Origin: Cupriavidus numazuensis
GTDB taxonomy: Bacteria; Pseudomonadota; Gammaproteobacteria; Burkholderiales; Burkholderiaceae
DNA length: 64,000 nt
Direction of reading: 5' to 3'
Assembly (NCBI RefSeq): GCF_905397435.1
Contig: NZ_CAJPVI010000040.1
Coordinates: 23,563-87,562 of the forward strand
Shown: in pieces, positions 8,299-17,062 of the stretch
How the letters are laid out: each line of letters starts with the position of its first letter
How positions within the stretch are numbered: the stretch's first letter is position 1
Position numbers and translations under genes: made by a program
The notes under the pieces: model-generated
What the model was told of the DNA's origin: nothing
Database searches by the model: none
What the model saw: only the letters and a program-made list of their open reading frames with translations

Positions 8299-9156
8299 AT
8301 GACGACGCATAACCTGCGCGTGGTGTCTGACCGGGGGGCGGCGCGTGGTCCGCTGTTGCAGGTAGATGGCGTCTCGCTGGAGTACCGCACTTCGGAGCGC
8401 ATCGTGCGCGCCACGCATCGCGTGAGCTTTGATGTGCATGCCGCCGATCGCTTCGTGCTGCTTGGCCCTTCAGGTTGCGGCAAGTCGACGCTGCTCAAGG
8501 CCGTGGCCGGGTTCGTGCCGCCATGTGAGGGCGAGATCCGGCTCGATGGCGAGCGCGTGCAGGCGCCGGGGCCGGACCGCATCGTCGTGTTCCAGGAGTT
8601 CGACCAACTGCCGCCGTGGAAAACAGTGCGCCAGAACGTGATGTTCCCGCTGCGGCAATCGCGCGGCATGTCACGCGCCGAGGCCGATGAATGCGCGATG
8701 CATTGCCTCGACAAGGTCGGTCTGGCCGGCTTTGCCGATGCCTATCCGCACACGCTGTCGGGCGGCATGAAGCAGCGCGTGGCGATTGCGCGCGCGCTGG
8801 CCATGCGGCCCAAGGTGCTGTTGATGGACGAGCCGTTCGCGGCGCTAGATGCACTGACGCGCCGGCGCATGCAGGAGGAACTGCTCGCGCTGTGGGACGA
8901 TGCCGCGTTCACGCTGTTGTTCGTCACGCACTCGATCGAGGAAGCGCTCGTGGTCGGCAGCCGCATCTTGCTGTTGTCGCCGCATCCCGGGCGCGTGCGT
9001 GCCGAACTCAACAGCCACCAGTTCAGTTTGTCGAGCCAGGGCAGCGCGGAATTCCAGGCCGCCGCGCAGCGCATCCACCAGATGCTGTTCGATGAACCGG
9101 CTGCGGCAGCCGACGCGCAGGCTCTGTCCGAACCGCCGCTAGCGCGCCAATCCTGA
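8299..9156 (+). CDS. ABC transporter ATP-binding protein, SsuB/TauB-like
   Basis: The 285-residue cytoplasmic ATPase has Walker A GPSGCGKST, Q-loop VFQEFDQLPPWKTV, signature LSGGMKQRVAIARALA, Walker B VLLMDEPFAALD and the switch histidine in FVTHSIEEA. The pattern is that of nitrate/sulfonate/taurine importers. Its ATG directly follows the stop of the binding-protein gene, so translation is probably coupled. Confidence 0.87.
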   Translation: MTTHNLRVVSDRGAARGPLLQVDGVSLEYRTSERIVRATHRVSFDVHAADRFVLLGPSGCGKSTLLKAVAGFVPPCEGEIRLDGERVQAPGPDRIVVFQEFDQLPPWKTVRQNVMFPLRQSRGMSRAEADECAMHCLDKVGLAGFADAYPHTLSGGMKQRVAIARALAMRPKVLLMDEPFAALDALTRRRMQEELLALWDDAAFTLLFVTHSIEEALVVGSRILLLSPHPGRVRAELNSHQFSLSSQGSAEFQAAAQRIHQMLFDEPAAAADAQALSEPPLARQS

Positions 9157-9167
9157 AGGAATCGATC

Positions 9168-10061
9168 ATGACTGTCTCCTCCGCCGCCACGCTGCGTGGC
9201 GGCATGCCCGAGGTGCGGCCGGAATACATCCGCGAACCGGAACCTTTTACCGCGATGCCCGTTGCGCGGGCCTTGCCGTGGCCGCAGCGCCTGTGGCAAC
9301 AGGGCTGGCTGCGCAAGGCCGTGATCCTGCTGGTGCTCGCCGTGCTGTGGGAAGTCGTGGCGCGCGTGCAGGACAACGACCTGCTATTGCCGTCGTTCGT
9401 GGCCACCGCGCACGCGTTCCTGGCCGACATGGCCAACGGCGAATTGCCGGGGAAGGCATTGGCATCACTGTCGGTGCTGCTGCGCGGCTATGCCGCCGGC
9501 GTGGCGCTGGCTTTCGTGCTGACCACGCTGGCTGTGTCGAGCCGATTCGGCCGAGATCTGCTCGATACGCTGACCGCGATGTTCAACCCTTTGCCTGCGA
9601 TTGCGCTGCTGCCGCTGGCGCTGCTGTGGTTCGGCCTCGGGAGCAAGAGCCTGATCTTCGTGCTGATCCACGCGGTGCTGTGGCCGCTCGCGCTCAATAC
9701 CTATGCGGGCTTTCGCGGCGTGCCGCAGACGCTGCGCATGGCCGGACGCAACTACGGGCTGCGCGGCGTGCGCTACGTGGTGCTGATCCTGGTGCCCGCT
9801 GCACTGCCGGCAATCCTGTCGGGCCTGAAGATCGGCTGGGCCTTTGCGTGGCGCACGCTGATCGCGGCGGAGCTGGTGTTCGGCGCGTCGTCGGGGCAGG
9901 GCGGGTTGGGCTGGTTCATTTTCCAGAACCGCAACGAGCTTTACACGGACCGTGTATTCGCCGGCCTGGCTACGGTGATCCTGATCGGCTTGCTGATGGA
10001 AGGGCTGGTGTTCACGACGCTGGAGCGGCTGACCGTGCGGCGCTGGGGCATGCAGCACTAG
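9168..10061 (+). CDS. ABC transporter permease, SsuC/TauC-like
   Basis: The 297-residue membrane protein has about six hydrophobic helices. It carries the EAA-type loop IGWAFAWRTLIAAELVFGASSGQGGLGWFI, which docks with the ATPase. It is the last gene of the dioxygenase-importer operon (11 bases after the ATPase gene). It carries an unusually long N-terminal extension of about 40 polar residues before the first helix. Confidence 0.86.
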   Translation: MTVSSAATLRGGMPEVRPEYIREPEPFTAMPVARALPWPQRLWQQGWLRKAVILLVLAVLWEVVARVQDNDLLLPSFVATAHAFLADMANGELPGKALASLSVLLRGYAAGVALAFVLTTLAVSSRFGRDLLDTLTAMFNPLPAIALLPLALLWFGLGSKSLIFVLIHAVLWPLALNTYAGFRGVPQTLRMAGRNYGLRGVRYVVLILVPAALPAILSGLKIGWAFAWRTLIAAELVFGASSGQGGLGWFIFQNRNELYTDRVFAGLATVILIGLLMEGLVFTTLERLTVRRWGMQH

Positions 10062-10129
10062 TCTTCTTGCCCTGCCCATCAAGCGGGAGTAGTGTACGGC
10101 TCCGATATCCACACCCCTCGGAGTCCCGC

Positions 10130-10897
10130 ATGACAGAGATCCACCACGCCGCCGCCGAAGGCTTCGCCGCTCAAGCCGCCACCTACGCCCGCGGTCGACC
10201 GGAGTACCCGGAAGCCATCGGCGACTGGCTGCGTGGGACGCTAGGCCTTGGCGAAGGCAAGACCGTCGTCGATCTCGGCGCCGGCACTGGCAAGTTCTCG
10301 CGGCGGCTTGCCGCGACCGGTGCGGCTGTCATGGCGGTGGAACCGGTCGACGAGATGCGCGCGCAACTGTCTGCGGCGCTGCCGGCGGTGCAGGCCGTCG
10401 CCGGCACGGCCGAGGCGATGCCGTTGCCCGATGCGAGTGTCGACGCCATCGTCTGCGCGCAGGCGTTCCACTGGTTTGCCAACGACCGCGCCATGGCGGA
10501 GATCCGCCGTGTGCTGCGTCCAGGTGGCAAGCTGGGGCTGGTGTGGAACGTACGCGATGAGAGCCTGCCCTGGGTGGCCAGGCTCACGGCGATCATGACG
10601 CCATATGAAGGCGATGCCCCGCGTTTCTACAAGGGCGACTGGAAGCGCGTGTTTCCGGCCGAGGGCTTCGGGCCGCTTGCGCTTGAGAGCCTGCCTTACG
10701 TGCATGAGGGCCCGCCGCAGCAGGTCATTGTCGACCGCGTGATGTCGGTCAGCTTCATTGCCTCGCTGCCGCCCGAACAGCAGGCTGCCGTGCGTGCGCA
10801 ATTGCTGGCCGTCATCGACGACGATCCGGCGCTGGCCGGACATGCGCAGGTGGCGTTTCCGTACCGGACCGAAGCCTACAGCTGCCTGCGCACGTAG
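10130..10897 (+). CDS. Class I SAM-dependent methyltransferase
   Basis: The 255-residue protein has motif I VDLGAGTGKFSRRL, an acidic motif II (VMAVEPVDEM), DAIVCAQAFHWF and an RVLRPGGKLGLVW segment. These identify a Methyltransf_11-type Rossmann fold of the yeast Crg1/trans-aconitate methyltransferase type. The substrate is unknown. A longer reading frame upstream is a shadow of the permease gene; the ATG at 10130 begins the recognisable protein. Confidence 0.82.
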   Translation: MTEIHHAAAEGFAAQAATYARGRPEYPEAIGDWLRGTLGLGEGKTVVDLGAGTGKFSRRLAATGAAVMAVEPVDEMRAQLSAALPAVQAVAGTAEAMPLPDASVDAIVCAQAFHWFANDRAMAEIRRVLRPGGKLGLVWNVRDESLPWVARLTAIMTPYEGDAPRFYKGDWKRVFPAEGFGPLALESLPYVHEGPPQQVIVDRVMSVSFIASLPPEQQAAVRAQLLAVIDDDPALAGHAQVAFPYRTEAYSCLRT

Positions 10898-10920
10898 CCA
10901 CTGCAGCCGTGACGGGCGCG

Positions 10921-11285
10921 TTACATGGTGGCCTGTCGCACCCAGAATGCCACCGGGCCATAGGGCGGCATCACGGATTCAGGCATTGCCGGCTCGCGTG
11001 TCAGGCTGTCCAGGATATCGCGCCACATCGCCAGCACGCGCTGCGCGCGGGGCAGCATGCGAACGGCGTCAGGCGTGGGCAGCCAGTGCGGGCTGCAGAC
11101 GCGGAACAGCGTAGTGTTCAGTGCGGACTCCAGGCTGCGCAATTGATACTGCAGCCGCTGTGGCTGGATGCCCAGTTCCGCGGCCGCACGGCCGCAGTCC
11201 CGATAACGCATGAGCGCGACGAATGCGCGCAGGGACAACAGGCTCACGCGCCGGTTCTTCAGGAGGTGTGCCATGCAAGGGGCCA
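10921..11285 (-). CDS. HTH-only LysR-type protein
   Basis: About 120 residues can be read. SLRAFVALMRYRDCGRAAAELGIQPQRLQYQLRSLESALNTTLF closely fits the winged-helix DNA-binding domain of LysR regulators. No effector-binding domain (about 200 residues) follows, only about 55 residues ending at a stop. It may be a degraded LysR regulator or a small stand-alone DNA-binding protein. Start candidates are ATGs at 11285 and 11274, neither with a good ribosome-binding site. The downstream gene is convergent. Confidence 0.55.
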
Positions 11286-11513
11286 TGCCGGCTGCCGACA
11301 GCCTGCCGCAGGCTGTCGGTTCGCGCGGCGTGGCGCAGGTAAAACGCTGATCGTAGCCACCGGCGTGGCCACGTTGATTCAGAAACTTCCGCAACCTTGT
11401 CGCGATACGTCGGAAGTTTGGTTCGGCTTTCCCAGGTGGGATCCCTTCGGGGACTGGCGGAAAGCGGAGGGGAGAAGCATCCACATTGGGGCATGAATGC
11501 GCCCCGTGCGGCG

Positions 11514-11747
11514 TCAGTGCAGGGGCAACTGGCCCAGTGCAGTCAGCGCAAGCACGACTTCGGGTGACAGGCGGCGCTCACGGCATGGCACGCCGGCAGT
11601 TTCCAGCGTGGTCCAGAGGTCGGCGTCACCAGTGACGATCCGTTGCCTGAGGTGGGCAAGATAAGTGTGCTCGGATGGAGTGAGCGGGCGCGGTGCGCTG
11701 CGCAAGTCATCCAGGATGTCGCCAAGCGAGAGATCGGAGGGGGTCAT
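11514..11747 (-). CDS. Small hypothetical protein
   Basis: The 77-residue ORF begins MTPSDLSLGDILDDLRSAPRPLTPSEHTYLAHLRQRI. It is amphipathic, has no signal peptide or membrane segment, and matches no family I recognise. The amino acid composition and a helical, protein-like pattern support it as a real gene. There is no clear ribosome-binding site. It lies upstream of the LysR fragment on the same strand. Confidence 0.45.
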   Translation of the reverse strand: MTPSDLSLGDILDDLRSAPRPLTPSEHTYLAHLRQRIVTGDADLWTTLETAGVPCRERRLSPEVVLALTALGQLPLH

Positions 11748-12169
11748 ACAAAGCGAAAAAGTAAAGCTGCGGCGGGATAACGCATGATTCTATCCATGCC
11801 ATGCAGTAACGGCTTAACCAAAAGCAGGCAATAACCCTTCTAATTCAGGCATGTGGCGCGTACGCGGCGAATGCTGACGGACCATGTGCTTTAAGACGCC
11901 TTTACCTGTGCGGCCACGTGGCGCAGTTCGCCATTGTTGTTGCGGAAAAACGCCACTGTCTGTTGCCCGCATGGCTGTTCTCTGGCGGTGGCGCGCGCAA
12001 ATTGCGCGGCGAAGCCGGGGGCAGGCGCGCAATGCACATCGCAGCATTGCCACGTCTCGGAATAAATCTGCGGCGCCGCGCGTATACGCCTATACAACAG
12101 GTATCAGGCGAGGTCGCAGGAACGGGCTGCATGGGCGGCCCGGATAGTTGTTGTGCAGGAGGTATGGCC
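11748..12169. other. Intergenic region without a supported gene
   Basis: The segment separates divergent genes. Short open frames exist on both strands but lack convincing starts or ribosome-binding sites. The right end holds the strong AGGAGG site (12158-12163) used by the Gly/His-rich protein gene. Confidence 0.5.
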
Positions 12170-12688
12170 ATGGACCGTGCTGCAAGATGGGCGGGGGCCT
12201 GGGTGATAGCCGGCATCGGCCTTTGCGCCGGCACGCCGGCGCTGGCGGACGAGGAGTGGAGCACGGGACCGCCGTGCCAGCTGGTGGCGGGCCAGGTGGT
12301 CATCAATGGCCAGTGGCAGCAGGTGACCGGCGTGGCCTGCCTGCAGCAGGACGGCAGCTGGCAACTGGTGGACGGCAGCGGCGGCGCCTACTACTCGACG
12401 CCGTACTACTACGATGACGACGGCTATGCATGGAACTGGGCGCCGGTGGCCGTAGGCTATGGCGCGGCGTTCATCTTCGTCGATCGCCATCACCATGTGC
12501 ACCCGATGCACCACGTGTTCTTCCGCTATGGCGGTGGCGGTGGCTGGGGCGGACGCGGCTTCCGTGCCATGCCGCCCGGCGCGGTCCGTGGCGGCATGGG
12601 GGGCGGCGCGGGCCACGGGATGGGCGGTGGCATGGGTGGCGGCATGGGTGGCGCGCACGGCGGCTTCCACGGAGGCGGGCATCACTGA
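12170..12688 (+). CDS. Exported Gly/His-rich protein
   Basis: The 172-residue protein has an N-terminal signal peptide (MDRAARWAGAWVIAGIGLCA, cleavage near PALA-DEE), a middle part with two cysteines (PCQLVAG and VACLQQDG), an aromatic YYSTPYYYDDDGY stretch, a histidine cluster (DRHHHVHPMHH) and a C-terminal run of GMGGG repeats ending in GGHH. The start at 12170 is spaced seven bases from AGGAGG; an ATG six bases earlier is too close. The histidines suggest metal binding or surface adhesion, but no function is known to me. A terminator follows at 12755. Confidence 0.7.
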   Translation: MDRAARWAGAWVIAGIGLCAGTPALADEEWSTGPPCQLVAGQVVINGQWQQVTGVACLQQDGSWQLVDGSGGAYYSTPYYYDDDGYAWNWAPVAVGYGAAFIFVDRHHHVHPMHHVFFRYGGGGGWGGRGFRAMPPGAVRGGMGGGAGHGMGGGMGGGMGGAHGGFHGGGHH

Positions 12689-12754
12689 CGGCCCGGCGGC
12701 CATGCATTGACAAGGGCAGGTCCGTTCTATACGGTGGCTGCTCGTTCCGTCATG

Positions 12755-12785
12755 ACCGGCGTGCGTTGCACGCCGGTTTTCCTTT
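12755..12785 (+). terminator. Rho-independent terminator
   Basis: The 10-bp arms ACCGGCGTGC and GCACGCCGGT enclose a three-base loop (GTT) and are followed by TTTCCTTT. It lies 66 bases after the Gly/His-rich gene and just upstream of the IclR gene, so it most likely ends the former transcript. Confidence 0.75.
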
Positions 12786-12797
12786 CCGCGCCAGCCC

Positions 12798-13544
12798 ATG
12801 CCACGCAAAGCCGCCCAGGTCTCCGAAGCCGACAAGCACGCCGCCGAAGGCGGAGCTGTTGCCGTGGATCGCGCGCTGTTCGTGCTGTCCGCATTCCGGC
12901 TTGGCGATACCTCGCTCGGGCTGGCCGACCTGGCGCAACGGTCGGGCCTGTACAAAAGCACGCTGCTGCGGCTGCTCGCCTCGCTCGAGCATGCCGCGCT
13001 GGTGCAGCGGCGGCCCGACGGGCGCTACAGCCTGGGGCCGGAGGTCGCGCGGCTCAATGCTGTCTATGCCGCGTCGTTCTCGCTGGAAGCCGTGGTGATG
13101 CCGGTGTTGCGCGCGCTGGTGGAGGCCACGCGCGAGAGTGCCGCATTCCACGTCGAGCAGGGCGAGCACCGGCTGTGCCTGTATCGCGTCGATTCGCCGC
13201 AGCCGGTGCGCGACCACATCCGCGCCGGCGAATTGCTTCCGCGCGACCGCGGCGCCGGGGGGCGCGTGCTGCGTGCGTTTGCGGGCGAAGACGGCGAACT
13301 TTACGAGCGCATCCGCCGCCAGGGCGTGATCGCGCTGGTCGGCGATCGCAGCCCCGATATCGCCGGCGTTTCCGCGCCGGTATTCGGCCCTGACGGCGCC
13401 CTTGCGGGCGCGCTCACGCTGACCTGCCCTGCAAGCCGGTTTCGCGAAGATTTTCGTGACGATGTCCTGGCCGCCGCCCGCGGCCTGACGCAGGCGCTGG
13501 GCGGCATATTCCCCGATTTCCCCGAGATGCCCGCCGCCGCCTGA
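12798..13544 (+). CDS. IclR-family transcriptional regulator
   Basis: The 248-residue protein has an N-terminal winged helix (VDRALFVLSAFRLG, LADLAQRSGLYKSTLLRLLASLEHAALVQR) and a C-terminal GAF-like effector domain (RDRGAGGRVLRAF, VSAPVFGPDGALAGALTLTCPASRF). IclR regulators usually control neighbouring catabolic genes, but none is adjacent on this strand. The CoA-transferase/citryl-CoA lyase operon about 1.4 kb to the right is a possible target. Confidence 0.85.
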   Translation: MPRKAAQVSEADKHAAEGGAVAVDRALFVLSAFRLGDTSLGLADLAQRSGLYKSTLLRLLASLEHAALVQRRPDGRYSLGPEVARLNAVYAASFSLEAVVMPVLRALVEATRESAAFHVEQGEHRLCLYRVDSPQPVRDHIRAGELLPRDRGAGGRVLRAFAGEDGELYERIRRQGVIALVGDRSPDIAGVSAPVFGPDGALAGALTLTCPASRFREDFRDDVLAAARGLTQALGGIFPDFPEMPAAA

Positions 13545-13708
13545 CCCCTTGTGTGCGCAGGTGTTGCAGCGAGGCGACCCGGCTTGTCGGGGGTGCCCCG
13601 CGGACACCGAGGCGGGATATCATTCGCGGTCGCCCCCTTTACCCGTGCCGTCATGTCGATTCGAGACCGATCGGCGGCACTCCCTCATGGCCTTGTCAAG
13701 GGATTCTC

Positions 13709-14950
13709 GTGCACCTGGACCAGCAGACCATTGCGGTCGTGATGATGGTGTTCTTTTCCAGCACGCTGGTCATTGCGGCTGGGCTGGTATTTGCGCTGCG
13801 CGCGATCGAAGCGGGGCGGCTGTGGGCGTTCGGCCATGTGGTCGGCTCCGGCGCCGGTCTGGCGTTGGCGGTCAGCGCCGCCGGAGGCGCTCCGCACCTC
13901 GGCATGGCCGGGGCCGGCGCCTTCATGGTGGGCTGGCTGCTGAATTATCGCGGCGTGCGCGTCTATTACGGCCTGCCGACGCACGCCGCGCCACTGGCAG
14001 TGGCTGGCCTGGTCGTACTCGCGCTGATGGCGACCTCCGGCGGACTGCCGCAGGGAACGCGCATGCTCCAGGCGGGGGTCTATGCCGTGCTGGCCATGAT
14101 TTCACTGGCCACGATCGGTACGCTCGTGACCACCGGGCGCGGACGGCGCAGCATCGGCGCGCCGCTGGTACTGATGTCGAGCCTCGTGCAACTGTCGACG
14201 CAGCTCGTTGGCGCCAGCCATGCGCTCAGCCGGGTTGGCGCAGAGCGCCATGACCTGACCCTCTTCTTCGCCGGTCCGGCCGGCTCGGCCTGGACGCTGG
14301 CACCGCTGATCGCGGTGCTGCTCGGCCTGTTCGGCTTCACCGTGATGGCGATGGAGCAGATCATCGCCAACAACGAAAGCGGCGCGCGCGTGGACGCGCT
14401 GACCGGCCTGCTCAACCGCGGCGCGCTCGATATGTCCGCACTTGGCCTGGTCGCGCGCTGGCAGCGCGAGGGACAGTCGCTGGCCTGCCTGGTGATCGAT
14501 ATCGACCACTTCAAGCAGGTCAACGATACGTTCGGCCACCATGCCGGCGATGCCGTGCTGCGTGAAGTGGCCCAGGCGCTGGACAACTCGCGCCGCGCTT
14601 CGGACGTGGCCGGACGCTACGGCGGCGAGGAGTTCTGCATCCTGTGCCCGCATACCGATGAACACCAGGCCACCGCGCTGGCCAACCGTATCCTGCGCAA
14701 GGTCCGCGCGATCCCGCTGCCCGGGCAGGAATGCTTCGCGTCAGTGAGCATCGGCGTGGCGGAGCTGCACGGCGCAACGGGCAGCAAGGAGCTGCTGTGG
14801 CGCAGCTTGTTCGCTGAGGCCGACCGGGCGCTTTACCAGGCTAAGCAGCAGGGCCGCGATCGCTACGAAGTCGCTTCCGCCATGCTCGACGAAAAGCCTG
14901 CGCCGCTGGCGGTCCACGTAACGAGCCAGATCATGACGCCGGCGGCCTGA
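13709..14950 (+). CDS. Membrane-bound diguanylate cyclase (GGDEF)
   Basis: Six or so hydrophobic helices in the first 215 residues precede a GGDEF domain with GGEEF at 305-309. An inhibitory I-site RASD at 296-299 is correctly placed five residues upstream, so the enzyme should make c-di-GMP from two GTP with product inhibition. No EAL domain is present. I prefer the GTG at 13709 (AAGGG six bases upstream); a longer opening from 13553 has no coding character. c-di-GMP could influence polysaccharide production elsewhere in the window, but nothing links them directly. Confidence 0.83.
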   Translation: MHLDQQTIAVVMMVFFSSTLVIAAGLVFALRAIEAGRLWAFGHVVGSGAGLALAVSAAGGAPHLGMAGAGAFMVGWLLNYRGVRVYYGLPTHAAPLAVAGLVVLALMATSGGLPQGTRMLQAGVYAVLAMISLATIGTLVTTGRGRRSIGAPLVLMSSLVQLSTQLVGASHALSRVGAERHDLTLFFAGPAGSAWTLAPLIAVLLGLFGFTVMAMEQIIANNESGARVDALTGLLNRGALDMSALGLVARWQREGQSLACLVIDIDHFKQVNDTFGHHAGDAVLREVAQALDNSRRASDVAGRYGGEEFCILCPHTDEHQATALANRILRKVRAIPLPGQECFASVSIGVAELHGATGSKELLWRSLFAEADRALYQAKQQGRDRYEVASAMLDEKPAPLAVHVTSQIMTPAA

Positions 14951-14956
14951 GCGGCG

Positions 14957-15814
14957 TCAGTCCCCCTGCGCGGGCACATCGCGCTGCGGTGTGCCGTCGT
15001 AGGTCCACAGGAACTGGCGCGGGATCGGGCCCTTGTTGCGGCCGCCTTGCTGCGTTTGCTCCCACGCGTGCGCCAGGATGCCCACGGAGCGCGACAGGCA
15101 GAACAGCCCGCGCGCCAGCGGCGCCGGAAAACCCAGTTCCGCGTAGATGACCGCCGTGGCCCCGTCGATGTTCATCGGCACCGGCTTGCTGCGGCCTTCG
15201 CCAAGCGCGCGCTCCACGGCCCGCGCAATGGCGGCAAAGCGGCCATTGACCACGCCTTTCTCCGCAGCCTGATCCACCAGCGCGAGCAGGCGCGGCGCAC
15301 GCGGATCCAGCGGATGGAAGCGGTGGCCGAAGCCCGAGACGAACTTGCCGTGCAGGTCGCGATAGTGCGCCAGGCCGGCGCTGACCGCCTGATCCAGCGC
15401 GGCGCCCGCATCGATGCGCGCCGCGATGTCCTGGTACAACTCCACGGCCTGCTCGCCGGCGCCGCCATGCACGTCGCCAAGCACGTTGACGGCCGAGGCC
15501 ATCGCGTTGTTCAACCCCACGCCACATGTGGCGGCCATGCGGGCAATGGCGATGCTGGGCGCCTGCGGGCCGTGGTCCACGGCCGCCATCAGCGCGGCAT
15601 CGAGCAGTTCGCCTTGCCCCGGTCCGGGCAACTCGCCACGCAGCATCAGCCAGATCATCTGCGCGAACGACACCTGGCCGATCAGTTGCTCGATCGGATA
15701 GCCGCGGTAGCGGATTTCGCCGGGGCGCATGTCGATGATTTCCGTGCGCCACCAGTCCTGGGACAGCTGCTGGCCGGGGTCCATGGTTTCGCTGGTCTGC
15801 CTGGTCTCGCTCAT
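14957..15814 (-). CDS. Citryl-CoA lyase / citrate synthase family protein
   Basis: The 285-residue protein is shorter than citrate synthase (about 430) but keeps the family core: YRGYPIEQLIGQVSFAQMIWLMLRGELP, NVLGDVHGGAGEQAVELY with the catalytic-type histidine, and GFGHRFHPLDPRAPRL. These features match bacterial citryl-CoA lyase-type proteins, which split a citryl- or citramalyl-like CoA thioester into acetyl-CoA and a 2-oxo acid. It overlaps the CoA-transferase stop region by four bases, so the two probably act in sequence. Confidence 0.78.
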   Translation of the reverse strand: MSETRQTSETMDPGQQLSQDWWRTEIIDMRPGEIRYRGYPIEQLIGQVSFAQMIWLMLRGELPGPGQGELLDAALMAAVDHGPQAPSIAIARMAATCGVGLNNAMASAVNVLGDVHGGAGEQAVELYQDIAARIDAGAALDQAVSAGLAHYRDLHGKFVSGFGHRFHPLDPRAPRLLALVDQAAEKGVVNGRFAAIARAVERALGEGRSKPVPMNIDGATAVIYAELGFPAPLARGLFCLSRSVGILAHAWEQTQQGGRNKGPIPRQFLWTYDGTPQRDVPAQGD

Positions 15815-17010
15815 ACTGCACGCTCCTGTCTGAGGGTCTCGATGTCGGCCTCGCTGTAGCCAAGGCCCGCGAGGATCTGCTGTGTGTGTTCGCCAAGCTG
15901 CGGGGGCGGCGTGTCCACCGACGGCGCCTCCTGGTTCAGCTTGAAGCCCGTGCGCACCACGCGGATATCGCGGCCCACGCCGGGCACGTCGGCAAACGTG
16001 CCGATCATGCCGCGGTCGCGCACCTGCGGCTGCTCCAGGGTTTGCGGCACGCCGAGCACCGGCCCGGCCGGCACGCCGGCTTCATTGAGCAGCGCCCACC
16101 ACTCGCTGGCAGGTTTCTTCTCCAACTCGGCTTCCAGCGCCTGCGTCAGCGCGGCGCGGTTCGCCAGCCGTGCCTGGCGCGCGGAGAAGCGCTCGTCGGC
16201 GATCAGTTCCGGGCGGCCAACGACGCGACACACGGCCTCGAACTGCTCCTGCTTGTTCGCGGCGATGTTCAAGAGGCCATCGCCAGTGCGGAAGGTGCCA
16301 GACGGGCTGGCCGTGAAGTTCTCGTTGCCCATCGGCACCGGTGCCTTGCCGGCGATCAGGTGGTTCGACACGACCCAGCCCATGGTGGCAAGCGTGGCTT
16401 CGAGCATCGACACGTCGATGAAATAGCCTTCGGTACGCTGATGGTCCGCCAGCGAAGCGGCAATGGCGAATGCCGCCGTGATGCCGCCGATGGTGTCCGA
16501 CACGGGATAGCCGACGCGGTACGGCGCGGTCTGCGGATCACCGGTGATGCTCATCACGCCCGACATGCCCTGGATGATCTGGTCGTACGCGGGCAGGTCA
16601 GACAGCGGTCCGTCCTGGCCGAAGCCGGAGATCGCGCAGTAGATCAGGCGCGGGTTGTCCTGCTTCAGGACGTCGTAGCCCAGGCCCAGCCGCGCCATCA
16701 CGCCGGGGCGGAAGTTCTCGACCACCACGTCGGCGCTCTGCACGAGCTTGCGGAACACTTCCTTGCCGCGCGCGTGCTTGAGGTTCAGCGTGATCGATTG
16801 CTTGCCCGGGTTCTGCGCCAGGAACGACACGCCCATCAGGCGCTGGTTCAGGTCAGCATCGGCGCCGAGCTGGCGTGCGAGGTCGCCGGTGCCCGGCGTT
16901 TCCACCTTGATGACCTCCGCGCCCATGTGCGCGAGCTGGTGGCAGCAGAACGGGCCGGCCAGCACATTGGTCAGGTCGAGGACGCGCACATGGCGCAACG
17001 GTTTTTGCAT
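15811..17010 (-). CDS. CaiB/BaiF family (class III) CoA transferase
   Basis: The 399-residue protein has the family start LRHVRVLDLTNVLAGPFCCHQLAHMGAEVIKVE and the DVVVENFRPGVMARLGLGYD block. The catalytic aspartate is probably that in GYPVSDTIGG or the nearby YDQIIQGMSG. It would move CoA between an acyl donor and an organic acid. It sits between the Bug receptor and the lyase, suggesting uptake, CoA activation and cleavage of an imported di- or tricarboxylate. Confidence 0.85.
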   Translation of the reverse strand: MQKPLRHVRVLDLTNVLAGPFCCHQLAHMGAEVIKVETPGTGDLARQLGADADLNQRLMGVSFLAQNPGKQSITLNLKHARGKEVFRKLVQSADVVVENFRPGVMARLGLGYDVLKQDNPRLIYCAISGFGQDGPLSDLPAYDQIIQGMSGVMSITGDPQTAPYRVGYPVSDTIGGITAAFAIAASLADHQRTEGYFIDVSMLEATLATMGWVVSNHLIAGKAPVPMGNENFTASPSGTFRTGDGLLNIAANKQEQFEAVCRVVGRPELIADERFSARQARLANRAALTQALEAELEKKPASEWWALLNEAGVPAGPVLGVPQTLEQPQVRDRGMIGTFADVPGVGRDIRVVRTGFKLNQEAPSVDTPPPQLGEHTQQILAGLGYSEADIETLRQERAV

Positions 17011-17062
17011 GATGAGATTCCTGCTGGCTGCGGGGAGGGGCGTGATGGATGGCCGCTGCGAT

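Noticed and set aside
9278..10129. Extended N-terminus of the methyltransferase
   Set aside because: The added sequence is the out-of-frame reading of the permease gene; the real start is the ATG at 10130.
11891..12097. Possible 68-residue minus-strand protein ending in FFRNNNGELRHVAAQVKAS
   Set aside because: The tail looks protein-like but the only start is a TTG without a ribosome-binding site, so I did not call it a gene.
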